Origin: Crocinitomicaceae bacterium
Lineage (GTDB): Bacteria; Bacteroidota; Bacteroidia; Flavobacteriales_D; Crocinitomicaceae
DNA: 50,985 bases
Assembly: GCA_023262855.1 (NCBI GenBank)
Contig: JALQYQ010000037.1
Coordinates: 1-50,985, forward strand
Reading direction: 5' to 3'
Below, piece after piece: positions 42,710-49,907 of the stretch (positions are counted from its first letter, which is position 1; each line of letters starts with the position of its first letter). The translations under genes were made by a program, and so were the position numbers. Under the pieces are notes generated by a model that had not been told where the DNA came from, searched no databases, and worked only from the letters and a program-made list of their open reading frames with translations.

Positions 42710-44770
42710 TTACTTCGACTGATCTAATTTTTTCACCATTGTTAAAATGGTTGCTAAAGCCACTGTTTCACCTGTTTCATCATAAACATCAACCAAGAAT
42801 TTCACAATTCCTTTTGCGATATCATCTTCTGAGCGTTTTTCCTGGTCAACCTTCTCTTTAACCGTAAAACGAACTCCCAAGGTTGCACCAGGATAAACAG
42901 GTTTTGTAAAACGTGCTTCGTCCAATCCATAATTCAACAATACTGGACCTTTTTTCGGATCTACGAATAATCCAGCAGCTTTTGAAAGCACGAAATAACC
43001 ATGAGCCACTCTTCCTTCAAAAATTGTTCCTTCCAATGAAGTCGCATCCATGTGCGCATAGAAATTATCACCTGAAACATTGGCAAAATTAACGATATCA
43101 GCTTCTGTAACCGTGTGTTTATGCGTGAACACAGTTTCACCAATTACCAATTCTTCAAAATGCTTTCTGAAGACATGCGGATTCGCTTCTGGCATTTCTG
43201 CCCCAACTTGGAATTGTTGGGTAATGTGCGTAATCGTAGTTGGATGTCCTTGAATCGCCGTAAGTTGCAAATAATGCAAAACACCACGTTTTCCACCCAT
43301 TTCTTCACCACCTCCAGCGCGACCAGGACCACCGTGTGTTAACAATGGCATTGGCGAACCGTGTCCAGTACTTTCCTTCGCACAATCCTTATTCAAGACC
43401 AAAATACGTCCGTGCATGCACGCAGCACCAACAACGTATTCAGCTGCTTCTTTATCATTTGGCGTTACAATCGAAGAAACCAAGGAACCTTTCCCCATTT
43501 TCGCTAATTCAATTGCATCATCGATTTCTTTGTAAGGCATAATCGTTGAAACTGGACCAAAGGCCTCAATATCATGACATGCTGTTTTGTTAAACGGATC
43601 ATTGTTTCTAAACAAAATTGGTGAGAAGAATGCTCCAGTGTTTTTGTCGGCACCGAACACTTCAAATTCATCCATGTTTCCAAAAACGATGTCTTGCGAT
43701 TTAGCTAATTCTTCTACGCTTGCACGAACACGATCGACTTGTAAACGCGTAGCCAATGAACCCATTCGCACACCATCAACACTTGGATCTCCAATTTTTG
43801 TTGAAGCCAATCGAGCTGCAATTCCTTTTTCTACATCGTCAATCAAATCTTCAGGAACAATTATTCGTCGAACAGCAGTACATTTTTGTCCTGCTTTGAT
43901 CGTTATTTCTTTCACTGTTTCCTTAATGAACAAATCAAATTCTTCTGTTCCTGGAACCGCATGTTTTCCTAAAATGGTCGCATTCAATGAATCTGCCTCC
44001 AAATTAAAAGCAACACTTTCTTGCGCAATGCGTGGATGTGCTTTCAACATTTTTCCAGTTGCTGCACTTCCTGTAAACGTCACTATATCTTCAGTAGACA
44101 CGTGATCAATCAATCCACGTCCTAAACCACAAATCAATTGCAATGAACCTTCTGGTAGAATTTTCGAATCAATGATATCGCGTACCATGACTTCCGTTAA
44201 GAAACATGTGTATTCAGACGGTTTCACAATTGCTGGAACACCTGCCATTAAATTCACAGCAATTTTCTCTAACATTCCCCAAATCGGGAAGTTAAATGCA
44301 TTGATATGAACTGCAACCCCTTCTTTTGGAACCATGATGTGATGACCAATGAACGAACCATTTTTAGAAAGCGGTGCCGCCACTCCATCCACATAATAAG
44401 GCAAATCTGGAAATTGACGACGCAATGAAGCATTTGCAAAAACGTTTCCAATTCCACCTTCAATATCAATCCACGAATCAACTTTTGTTGCACCAGTCCA
44501 AGCACTTACCTGATAATACAAGTCTTTTTTCGTCATTAAGAACATCGCCAATGCTTTTAACATACGTCCGCGTTCTTGGAACGTCATTTTGCGCAATGCA
44601 CGTCCGCCCGTCTTACGACCATACTCCAACATTGCGGCATAATCCAAACCAGCACTTGATGTTTCACCGATTTTTTCACCAGTGATTGCATTGTATAAAT
44701 TTGTTTCTGTTCCATCGCCATCGATCCATTGACCAAGCGCGTAACTTTGATATCGTTGCATAACCTTCAT
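42710..44770 (-). CDS. paaZ: PaaZ-type bifunctional aldehyde dehydrogenase/enoyl-CoA hydratase
   Basis: 686 residues. Residues 1 to about 520 form an aldehyde dehydrogenase: general base E258 (NLEADSLN) and nucleophile C297 (AGQKCTAVRR). Residues about 545-686 form an R-specific enoyl-CoA hydratase hotdog domain with SGDNFYAHMD (D568, H573). In E. coli PaaZ (681 residues) the hydratase opens oxepin-CoA and the dehydrogenase oxidises the resulting semialdehyde in phenylacetate breakdown. All catalytic residues align. No other paa gene (paaABCDE, G, J) is in the window, so the substrate may differ. M4 (44761) is an alternative start. A TATTTTTA -7-like box lies 10 bases upstream. Confidence 0.95.
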   Translation of the reverse strand: MKVMQRYQSYALGQWIDGDGTETNLYNAITGEKIGETSSAGLDYAAMLEYGRKTGGRALRKMTFQERGRMLKALAMFLMTKKDLYYQVSAWTGATKVDSWIDIEGGIGNVFANASLRRQFPDLPYYVDGVAAPLSKNGSFIGHHIMVPKEGVAVHINAFNFPIWGMLEKIAVNLMAGVPAIVKPSEYTCFLTEVMVRDIIDSKILPEGSLQLICGLGRGLIDHVSTEDIVTFTGSAATGKMLKAHPRIAQESVAFNLEADSLNATILGKHAVPGTEEFDLFIKETVKEITIKAGQKCTAVRRIIVPEDLIDDVEKGIAARLASTKIGDPSVDGVRMGSLATRLQVDRVRASVEELAKSQDIVFGNMDEFEVFGADKNTGAFFSPILFRNNDPFNKTACHDIEAFGPVSTIMPYKEIDDAIELAKMGKGSLVSSIVTPNDKEAAEYVVGAACMHGRILVLNKDCAKESTGHGSPMPLLTHGGPGRAGGGEEMGGKRGVLHYLQLTAIQGHPTTITHITQQFQVGAEMPEANPHVFRKHFEELVIGETVFTHKHTVTEADIVNFANVSGDNFYAHMDATSLEGTIFEGRVAHGYFVLSKAAGLFVDPKKGPVLLNYGLDEARFTKPVYPGATLGVRFTVKEKVDQEKRSEDDIAKGIVKFLVDVYDETGETVALATILTMVKKLDQSK

Positions 44771-44780
44771 TTTAATGCAC

Positions 44781-44788
44781 TAAAAATA
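44781..44788 (-). promoter_or_regulatory. Possible -7 element of paaZ
   Basis: TATTTTTA on the reverse strand, one base from TAnnTTTG, 10 bases before the ATG at 44770 (or 19 before the one at 44761). Confidence 0.4.
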
Positions 44789-44875
44789 GTGAATCTATCT
44801 ACAATAGCACTTATAAATCGATAGCAATTCATCAACTTTTAATCGAAGAAATATTTGGTTTTATCGGGAATAAGC

Positions 44876-44884
44876 TATAATTTG
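44876..44884 (+). promoter_or_regulatory. Possible -7 element of the STAS-like gene
   Basis: TATAATTTG followed by CAGCC. Spacing is one base off the TAnnTTTG consensus, but the TTTGCAGC end matches that of the alaS and SGNH promoters. 74 bases before the gene start. Confidence 0.4.
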
Positions 44885-44958
44885 CAGCCTAAATAAACAT
44901 TTTGGGGCTTTCAAACCTAGAGAACCGCTTAACAACAAGATTAAATTAACTACGATTC

Positions 44959-45369
44959 ATGCCGTTCAATGAACTGTTAAAAACGCGTTTGGTATCTGAA
45001 AAGGATATTGGTACAACGATTTTTCGTTTGTATGATAACCGCATTTACCATGTCATCATAAAAAAAGGTGAACGTGTTACAATGGAAGTGGTTGAGGAAG
45101 GTTATAAATTCTTGAATGAAAACGGTGGAGGTTTATTTTACAATGTCTACGAATTTCATTCTTTTTCGGATGTTGATCCAGAAGTACGCGATTGGTCTGC
45201 ATCGTCAACAAACAATTCGTACACAATTTTAGATGCCATTGTCATTACTAGTTTGCCACAAAAAATATTAGCTGATTTCTATATTCGTTTCAACAATCCA
45301 GTGAAACCAACAAAAGTGTTTATGTCCATGGACAAAGCGTATGAGTGGATTGAGTCATTTAGAAACTGA
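44959..45369 (+). CDS. STAS/SpoIIAA-like small soluble protein
   Basis: 136 residues, no signal or membrane segment. The alternating beta/alpha pattern (TTIFRLYDNRIYHVIIKKG, MEVVEEGYKFLNE, TILDAIVITSLPQKILADFYI, KVFMSMDKAYEWIES) fits the SpoIIAA-like STAS fold seen in short Bacteroidota proteins (DUF7793-like). STAS proteins bind partner proteins or nucleotides; none is identifiable nearby. A conserved serine for phosphorylation cannot be named with confidence. Single gene, divergent from paaZ, followed by a hairpin-repeat region. Confidence 0.6.
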   Translation: MPFNELLKTRLVSEKDIGTTIFRLYDNRIYHVIIKKGERVTMEVVEEGYKFLNENGGGLFYNVYEFHSFSDVDPEVRDWSASSTNNSYTILDAIVITSLPQKILADFYIRFNNPVKPTKVFMSMDKAYEWIESFRN

Positions 45370-45381
45370 CGATTTGTGATT

Positions 45382-45414
45382 CCCTGCCTGTCGTAGCCTC
45401 CAGCGCAGACAGGG
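45382..45414. repeat. GC-rich hairpin element, REP-like
   Basis: Arms CCCTG-C-CTG-T-CG and CG-CAG-A-CAGGG flank the loop TAGCCTCCAG; one mismatch and one bulge. The sequence is far more GC-rich than its surroundings. It is embedded in imperfect GATTTGTGATTCAT repeats (45370-45470) between convergent genes. The form resembles dispersed hairpin repeats of Bacteroidota genomes. Confidence 0.6.
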
Positions 45415-45499
45415 TGATTTGTGATTCATGATTTGTGATTCGTGATTCATGATTCATGATTTATTCATAGATATTAGAAAAAATCAAAAAACTCACTTC

Positions 45500-46492
45500 C
45501 TAAACAAACTGAAACTCACTTTCGTGTTCGGCGATGTAATCCAAAGTTTCCAAGATTTCATTTAAATCGAAAGAAGTTACCAGTTTCATGCGCAATTCTT
45601 TGAAATGAGAAATTCCTTTGAAGTAATTCGTATAATGGCGTTTCATTTCCGCTACACCCAAGGTTTGACCTTTCCAATTCACACTCATCAATAAATGTTC
45701 ACGGGTAGCTTCAACGCGTTCACGTATTCCTGGAGGAGCTAAATGCGTTCCTGTTTCCATGAAATGTTTTACTTCATTGAAAATCCATGGATAACCGATA
45801 CTTGCTCGGCCAATCATAATCCCATCAACTCCGTAGCGATTTTTGTATTCAACGGCCTTTTCTGGTGTATCAATATCACCATTCCCAAAAATCGGAATGC
45901 GCATACGTGGATTGTTTTTCACTTCTCCAATCAAGGTCCAATCTGCATCACCTTTGTACAACTGAACACGTGTGCGTCCGTGAATTGAAATTGCTTCTAC
46001 ACCAACATCCTGAAGTTTTTCGGCTGTACTAACAACAAACTTCGATTTGTCATCCCAACCCAAACGTGTTTTAACTGTAACAGGAAGATTCGTCGTTTTC
46101 ACAATTTCATCCGTCATTCGAACCAACTTAGGAATATCTTGCAACATTCCAGCACCAGCTCCTTTACACGTCACTTTTTTTACCGGACAACCAAAATTGA
46201 TATCAATTATATCTGGATTCGTTTTCTCAATGATCTTTGTTGCTTCGCGCATTGATTCGATGTCGTAGCCAAAAATTTGAATTCCAACAGGGCGCTCATA
46301 TTCATAAATATCCATTTTCTGAACACTTTTCGCAGCGTCACGAATCAAACCTTCTGAGGAAATAAACTCTGTGTACATTAAATCGGCACCGTGTTTTTTG
46401 CACAGAGCACGGAAAGGCGGATCACTCACATCTTCCATTGGAGCCAACAAAAGTGGAAATTCACCCAATTCAATATCACGAATTTTTACCAT
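45500..46492 (-). CDS. dusB: tRNA-dihydrouridine synthase, DusB type
   Basis: 330 residues. FMN-dependent reduction of uridine to dihydrouridine in tRNA D-loops. TIM-barrel start APMEDVSDPPFRALC is the DusB/FMN phosphate region; NFGCPVKKVTCKGAGAGML holds the catalytic Cys C102; VKTRLGWDD and HGRTRVQLYKGDADW are conserved, and IFGNGDI and GRASIGYPWIF close the barrel, followed by the helical C-domain. The -7 promoter box lies only 4 bases before the ATG, so the mRNA may be nearly leaderless. It ends beside the repeat region of 45370-45470. Confidence 0.95.
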   Translation of the reverse strand: MVKIRDIELGEFPLLLAPMEDVSDPPFRALCKKHGADLMYTEFISSEGLIRDAAKSVQKMDIYEYERPVGIQIFGYDIESMREATKIIEKTNPDIIDINFGCPVKKVTCKGAGAGMLQDIPKLVRMTDEIVKTTNLPVTVKTRLGWDDKSKFVVSTAEKLQDVGVEAISIHGRTRVQLYKGDADWTLIGEVKNNPRMRIPIFGNGDIDTPEKAVEYKNRYGVDGIMIGRASIGYPWIFNEVKHFMETGTHLAPPGIRERVEATREHLLMSVNWKGQTLGVAEMKRHYTNYFKGISHFKELRMKLVTSFDLNEILETLDYIAEHESEFQFV

Positions 46493-46496
46493 GGTG

Positions 46497-46504
46497 CAAA
46501 AGTA
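46497..46504 (-). promoter_or_regulatory. -7 promoter element of dusB, adjacent to the start codon
   Basis: TACTTTTG on the reverse strand, followed by CACC and the ATG at 46492. If transcription begins 4-6 bases after the G, the first base is at or next to the ATG. Confidence 0.6.
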
Positions 46505-46595
46505 CGAAAGAAGTTAGAATATCGATGTGAGAATCTCGAATTTAGAAGTTGACAACATTAAAAACAAATATTGCTTTGGTTGAAGTTCTTTCCCT

Positions 46596-46623
46596 ATCGC
46601 GCATTTTAGAATCGCGCATTTTA
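46596..46623. repeat. Direct repeat, 13 bp with 15-bp period
   Basis: ATCGCGCATTTTA occurs at 46596-46608 and again at 46611-46623, exact. Located upstream of the membrane protein at 46711, in the 218-base gap after the dusB promoter. Could be a tandem operator site. Confidence 0.75.
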
Positions 46624-46642
46624 AAATCCTGGAATTCTAGAC

Positions 46643-46658
46643 GATTAAAATTTTAATC
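46643..46658. repeat. 16-bp perfect palindrome
   Basis: GATTAAAA followed by its inverted complement TTTTAATC. AT-rich, 20 bases after the direct repeat and 52 before the gene at 46711. Possible operator, also possible by chance in AT-rich DNA. Confidence 0.45.
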
Positions 46659-46710
46659 ATTTTGCCTCTTCGATTTTGTAAAACAAGTACATTTACAAAA
46701 AACATTCAGC

Positions 46711-47208
46711 ATGGAAACACACGCGCTTTTTACCGAAAAACAACGTTTCAATCAGTGGTGGATTTGGCTAATACTTCTTGGCATCAATGGAGTTACGATT
46801 TATGGATTAATTCAACAAATCGTGTTCAAAAAACCGTTTGGCGACAATCCAACGAGTGACAGCGGAATTATTTTTGGAGCGTTTATGTGCTCGCTTTTAT
46901 TAGCTGTATTCTTAAGCTTCCGCTTGGAAACAAAAATCTACAAAGGTGGAATTGCTGTTCGCTTTTTTCCTCTACAATTGAAAACACGTTATTTTGCTTT
47001 CGACGATATTGCTTCCATGGAAATACGTGAATACAAACCAATCATGGAATATGGCGGTTGGGGAATCCGAGGATTTGGCTCAAACAGAGCTTTGAACGTG
47101 AGAGGGAAAATCGGACTTCAATTAATCTTTAAGAACGGACAAAAACTGTTGATTGGAACGCAAAAAGCCAAAGAATTGGAGGACATCTTAGCTCCCTTCA
47201 AGAAGTAA
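46711..47208 (+). CDS. Two-helix membrane protein with PH-like domain
   Basis: 165 residues. Membrane helices at about 16-38 and 51-70, then a soluble domain (75-165) with FRLETKIYKGGIAVRFFPL, YFAFDDIASMEIREY, GLQLIFKNGQKLLIGTQ, the alternating strands and final helix of bacterial PH-like (YdbT/DUF6141-like) domains. Function is unknown. Ends 5 bases before the convergent thioredoxin-like gene. A longer gap upstream carries the repeats at 46596 and 46643. Confidence 0.75.
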   Translation: METHALFTEKQRFNQWWIWLILLGINGVTIYGLIQQIVFKKPFGDNPTSDSGIIFGAFMCSLLLAVFLSFRLETKIYKGGIAVRFFPLQLKTRYFAFDDIASMEIREYKPIMEYGGWGIRGFGSNRALNVRGKIGLQLIFKNGQKLLIGTQKAKELEDILAPFKK

Positions 47209-47213
47209 TTGTG

Positions 47214-47735
47214 TTATTTTAAGTGCTTGTCCAATTCTAAATGCAAGCCCATTCCTCTTAACGACTGACCTTTTGCGACAATCATTCCATCTCCATCAAT
47301 TAAGAACCCTGACGGAATCGAATATACTTGATATGCAGTTGCTACTACATTGTCTTTGTCCCAACCATGATTTTTCCAAATCAATTTGTCAGCTTCAATG
47401 GCTTTTTTCCAAGCTTCCTCATTTCGATCCAAGGAAACACTGTACACTTCAAAGCCTTTTGCATTTTTGAATGTTGACTTATTGTACTTGTTATACGCTT
47501 CAACCACATTTGGATTTTCCGCTCTACAAGGTCCGCACCATGATGCCCAAAAATCAATCAACACCATTTTACCTCTTAGTTTAGACAATTTTATCGTCTT
47601 ACCTTTTGGGTTCACCAATACAATATCAGGTGCAATTGAATTCACTTCAATTCCTTGCTGAACTTCTTTTCTTGGGATAAATGCTGTTGCAACTCCCATT
47701 ACCAATAACAATCCAAATAGTATTTTCTTCATCAT
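47214..47735 (-). CDS. Secreted TlpA/ResA-like thioredoxin
   Basis: 173 residues. Signal peptide 1-19 (KKILFGLLLVMGVATAF). Thioredoxin domain with DFWASWCGPC, redox pair C67 and C70, and the cis-proline loop IPSGFLID. It acts in the periplasm, most likely as a disulphide reductase (TlpA/ResA family, AhpC/TSA-like fold). ATG overlaps the murA stop by 4 bases (second Met at 47732 also possible), so it is cotranscribed with murA. Target proteins unknown. Confidence 0.9.
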   Translation of the reverse strand: MMKKILFGLLLVMGVATAFIPRKEVQQGIEVNSIAPDIVLVNPKGKTIKLSKLRGKMVLIDFWASWCGPCRAENPNVVEAYNKYNKSTFKNAKGFEVYSVSLDRNEEAWKKAIEADKLIWKNHGWDKDNVVATAYQVYSIPSGFLIDGDGMIVAKGQSLRGMGLHLELDKHLK

Positions 47736-49039
47736 CCAATTCTTCTAATGTCCGCACCTAAATTATTCAAACGAATTTCAATATCTTGATATCCTCGGTC
47801 GATTTGCTCAATGTTGTGAATGACACTTTTACCATTTGCTGATAGCGCTGCAATTAATAAAGAAACTCCTGCACGAATGTCTGGAGATGTCATTTGAATA
47901 CCTTTTAATGAATGTTGGAAATCCAAACCAATCACAGTTGCTCTATGCGGATCACACAAAATAATTTGCGCACCCATGTCAATCAATTTATCGACAAAGA
48001 ACAAACGCGATTCAAACATCTTTTGATGAATCAATACCGATCCTTTTGCTTGTGTTGCTACAACGAGAATGATTGACAACAAATCGGGCGTAAATCCTGG
48101 CCAAGGTGCATCAGCAATTGTTAGAATTGAACCATCAATGAAGGTATCAATTTCGTAATGATCTTGAGCTGGAACAAAAATATCATCTCCTCTGCGTTCC
48201 AATTTAATTCCTAAGCGACGGAACACATTTGGAATGATTCCCAAGTTTTCCCAGCTCACATCTTTGATTGTAATTTCTGAACGCGTCATTGCTGCCAAAC
48301 CGATGAAACTTCCAATCTCAATCATATCTGGCAAAATGCGGTGATAACAACCACCCAATTCTTTCACGCCTTCAATGTGCAACATGTTGGAACCAATTCC
48401 AGTGATTTTCGCACCCATTGAATTCAACATTTTACACAATTGTTGCAAATATGGCTCACATGCAGCATTGTAAATCGTTGTTTTACCTTCTGCCATTACC
48501 GCTGCCATCAAAATATTTGCTGTACCAGTAACAGATGCCTCATCCAAATGAATGTATGTTCCTTTCAGTTTTTTTCCTTCGATTGAATAGAAATGTTCTC
48601 CCGCATCGTAATTAAACTTTGCTCCCAACATCATGAATCCTTCGAAGTGCGTATCTAATCTTCTGCGACCAATTTTGTCACCACCTGGTTTTGGAATAAA
48701 TCCTTTTCCGAAGCGTGCTAACAAAGGTCCAACAATCATGATTGACCCGCGTAAAGAACCAGCGCGTTTTTTGAAATCTTCTGTTTCTAAATATGCTAGG
48801 TCAATGTCTTTCGCTTGAAAAATAAAAGTTCCTTTCTCTACTTTTTCAATCTTCACTCCCATCGTTTGCAACAAACTAATCAACTTGTTGACATCGATGA
48901 TATCAGGAACATTCGATATGGTAACTTTTTCAGCGGTCAAAAGTGGCGCACAAAGTACTTGTAACGCTTCGTTTTTAGCTCCTTGAGGAATCAATTCACC
49001 TTTTAATTTTTTACCACCGTGTATTTCAAATGAAGACAT
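47732..49039 (-). CDS. murA: UDP-GlcNAc enolpyruvyl transferase MurA, Asp at the Cys115 site
   Basis: 435 residues, first committed step of peptidoglycan synthesis. K22 and N23 in GAKNEAL, R397-region HIDRGYQDIE-like IEQIDRGYQDIE, and DDLF-like PGFTPDLLS are all in place. The active-site loop reads PKPGGDKIGRRRLDTHF: residue D121 stands where E. coli has C115 (PGGCTIGARPVDLH). Cys115 is the residue alkylated by fosfomycin; Asp here is expected to leave the enzyme active but insensitive, as in Mycobacterium and Chlamydia MurA. The GDK codon is GAC at 48677-48679. Two genes share this transcript: the thioredoxin-like gene downstream overlaps by 4 bases. Confidence 0.96.
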   Translation of the reverse strand: MSSFEIHGGKKLKGELIPQGAKNEALQVLCAPLLTAEKVTISNVPDIIDVNKLISLLQTMGVKIEKVEKGTFIFQAKDIDLAYLETEDFKKRAGSLRGSIMIVGPLLARFGKGFIPKPGGDKIGRRRLDTHFEGFMMLGAKFNYDAGEHFYSIEGKKLKGTYIHLDEASVTGTANILMAAVMAEGKTTIYNAACEPYLQQLCKMLNSMGAKITGIGSNMLHIEGVKELGGCYHRILPDMIEIGSFIGLAAMTRSEITIKDVSWENLGIIPNVFRRLGIKLERRGDDIFVPAQDHYEIDTFIDGSILTIADAPWPGFTPDLLSIILVVATQAKGSVLIHQKMFESRLFFVDKLIDMGAQIILCDPHRATVIGLDFQHSLKGIQMTSPDIRAGVSLLIAALSANGKSVIHNIEQIDRGYQDIEIRLNNLGADIRRIG

Positions 49040-49134
49040 GTCTTAAAATATTATGCTTTTACAAATCAAAAGAACAAATAAAAAATGTTCGCAACTCACT
49101 TTATAAAATAAATGTTCAACAATTCATTATTAAT

Positions 49135-49162
49135 AAAAAAGGGCAGCTCTCACTACCCTTTT
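49135..49162 (-). terminator. Terminator after the DUF4290 gene
   Basis: On the reverse strand AAAAGGG/CCCTTTT (49156-49162 with 49137-49143), 12-base loop, followed by T6 and TATTA. It ends the purL-DUF4290 transcript 70 bases past the DUF4290 stop. Confidence 0.75.
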
Positions 49163-49232
49163 AATTCTATTCTCATTTTCAACTATTCATCAATCGGTTT
49201 ATGCAACAAATCAACTTAGTTGAACCAGAAAT

Positions 49233-49874
49233 TTATGGTTTTTTGATAAATTTCTTTTTTTGATTTTTTTGCTTGAAGTTCGATTTATTGCGTTTGTTTT
49301 GATTTTGACCTAAGCCCATTGAACGTAAAATCGTGTTTGTATTCACCAATTCATCTGGATTTTCAAGGATTAATTCTCCTTTTGAAAGTTCCTTTAATTG
49401 ATCGGCAATTACATTGTTCTCAACAGCATCGTTGTTATGCGCCAAGAATTGTTTCTTCATGAAATTGGCCATTGTATTTTTAATGTACTCACGCTCTTTT
49501 TCATCGGTGATATCTTTCGCCGTTTCCAAAATGCGTTGCGTATAACTTCCGTAATGACCATATCGAATTGAGCTCTTCGGATAATCCATTATTTGAGGCT
49601 TTTCATTCAAGACCTCTTGTTTTGGAATTTCGTAAGGAGAATCAACATCCAATTTAAAATCAGACATCACAAAAAGGTGCGTCCAAAGTTTGTGACGAAA
49701 ATCATCTACATCACGTAAATGCGGATTCAACTGCCCCATCACCTCAATGATTGCTTGTGCAGCACGGTTGCGCTCATCGCGATCTGCAATTTCCATTGCA
49801 TGAGCAATCATGTTCTGTACATTTCGCCCGTATTCAGGCAAAATTAACTTCCCTCTCGTTGTGTTATACTCCAT
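49233..49874 (-). CDS. DUF4290 protein
   Basis: 213 residues, opening MEYNTTRGKLILPEYGRNVQNM, the characteristic start of DUF4290, a family I know only from Bacteroidota. Mostly helical to about 175, with HLRDVDDFRHKLWTHLFVMSDFKLD conserved core; the tail from 185 is Lys/Asn/Gln-rich (KNQKKKFIKKP), suggesting nucleic-acid or ribosome contact. No enzyme motif. Follows purL by 33 bases on the same strand and precedes murA; function unknown. Confidence 0.88.
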   Translation of the reverse strand: MEYNTTRGKLILPEYGRNVQNMIAHAMEIADRDERNRAAQAIIEVMGQLNPHLRDVDDFRHKLWTHLFVMSDFKLDVDSPYEIPKQEVLNEKPQIMDYPKSSIRYGHYGSYTQRILETAKDITDEKEREYIKNTMANFMKKQFLAHNNDAVENNVIADQLKELSKGELILENPDELVNTNTILRSMGLGQNQNKRNKSNFKQKNQKKKFIKKP

Positions 49875-49907
49875 TCAAGCTACATTCATTCAGGCAGCGC
49901 CCAAATA

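Noticed and set aside
43587-44105. 172-residue open frame antisense to paaZ
   Set aside because: Opposite strand of a well-conserved gene; no family features and no promoter.
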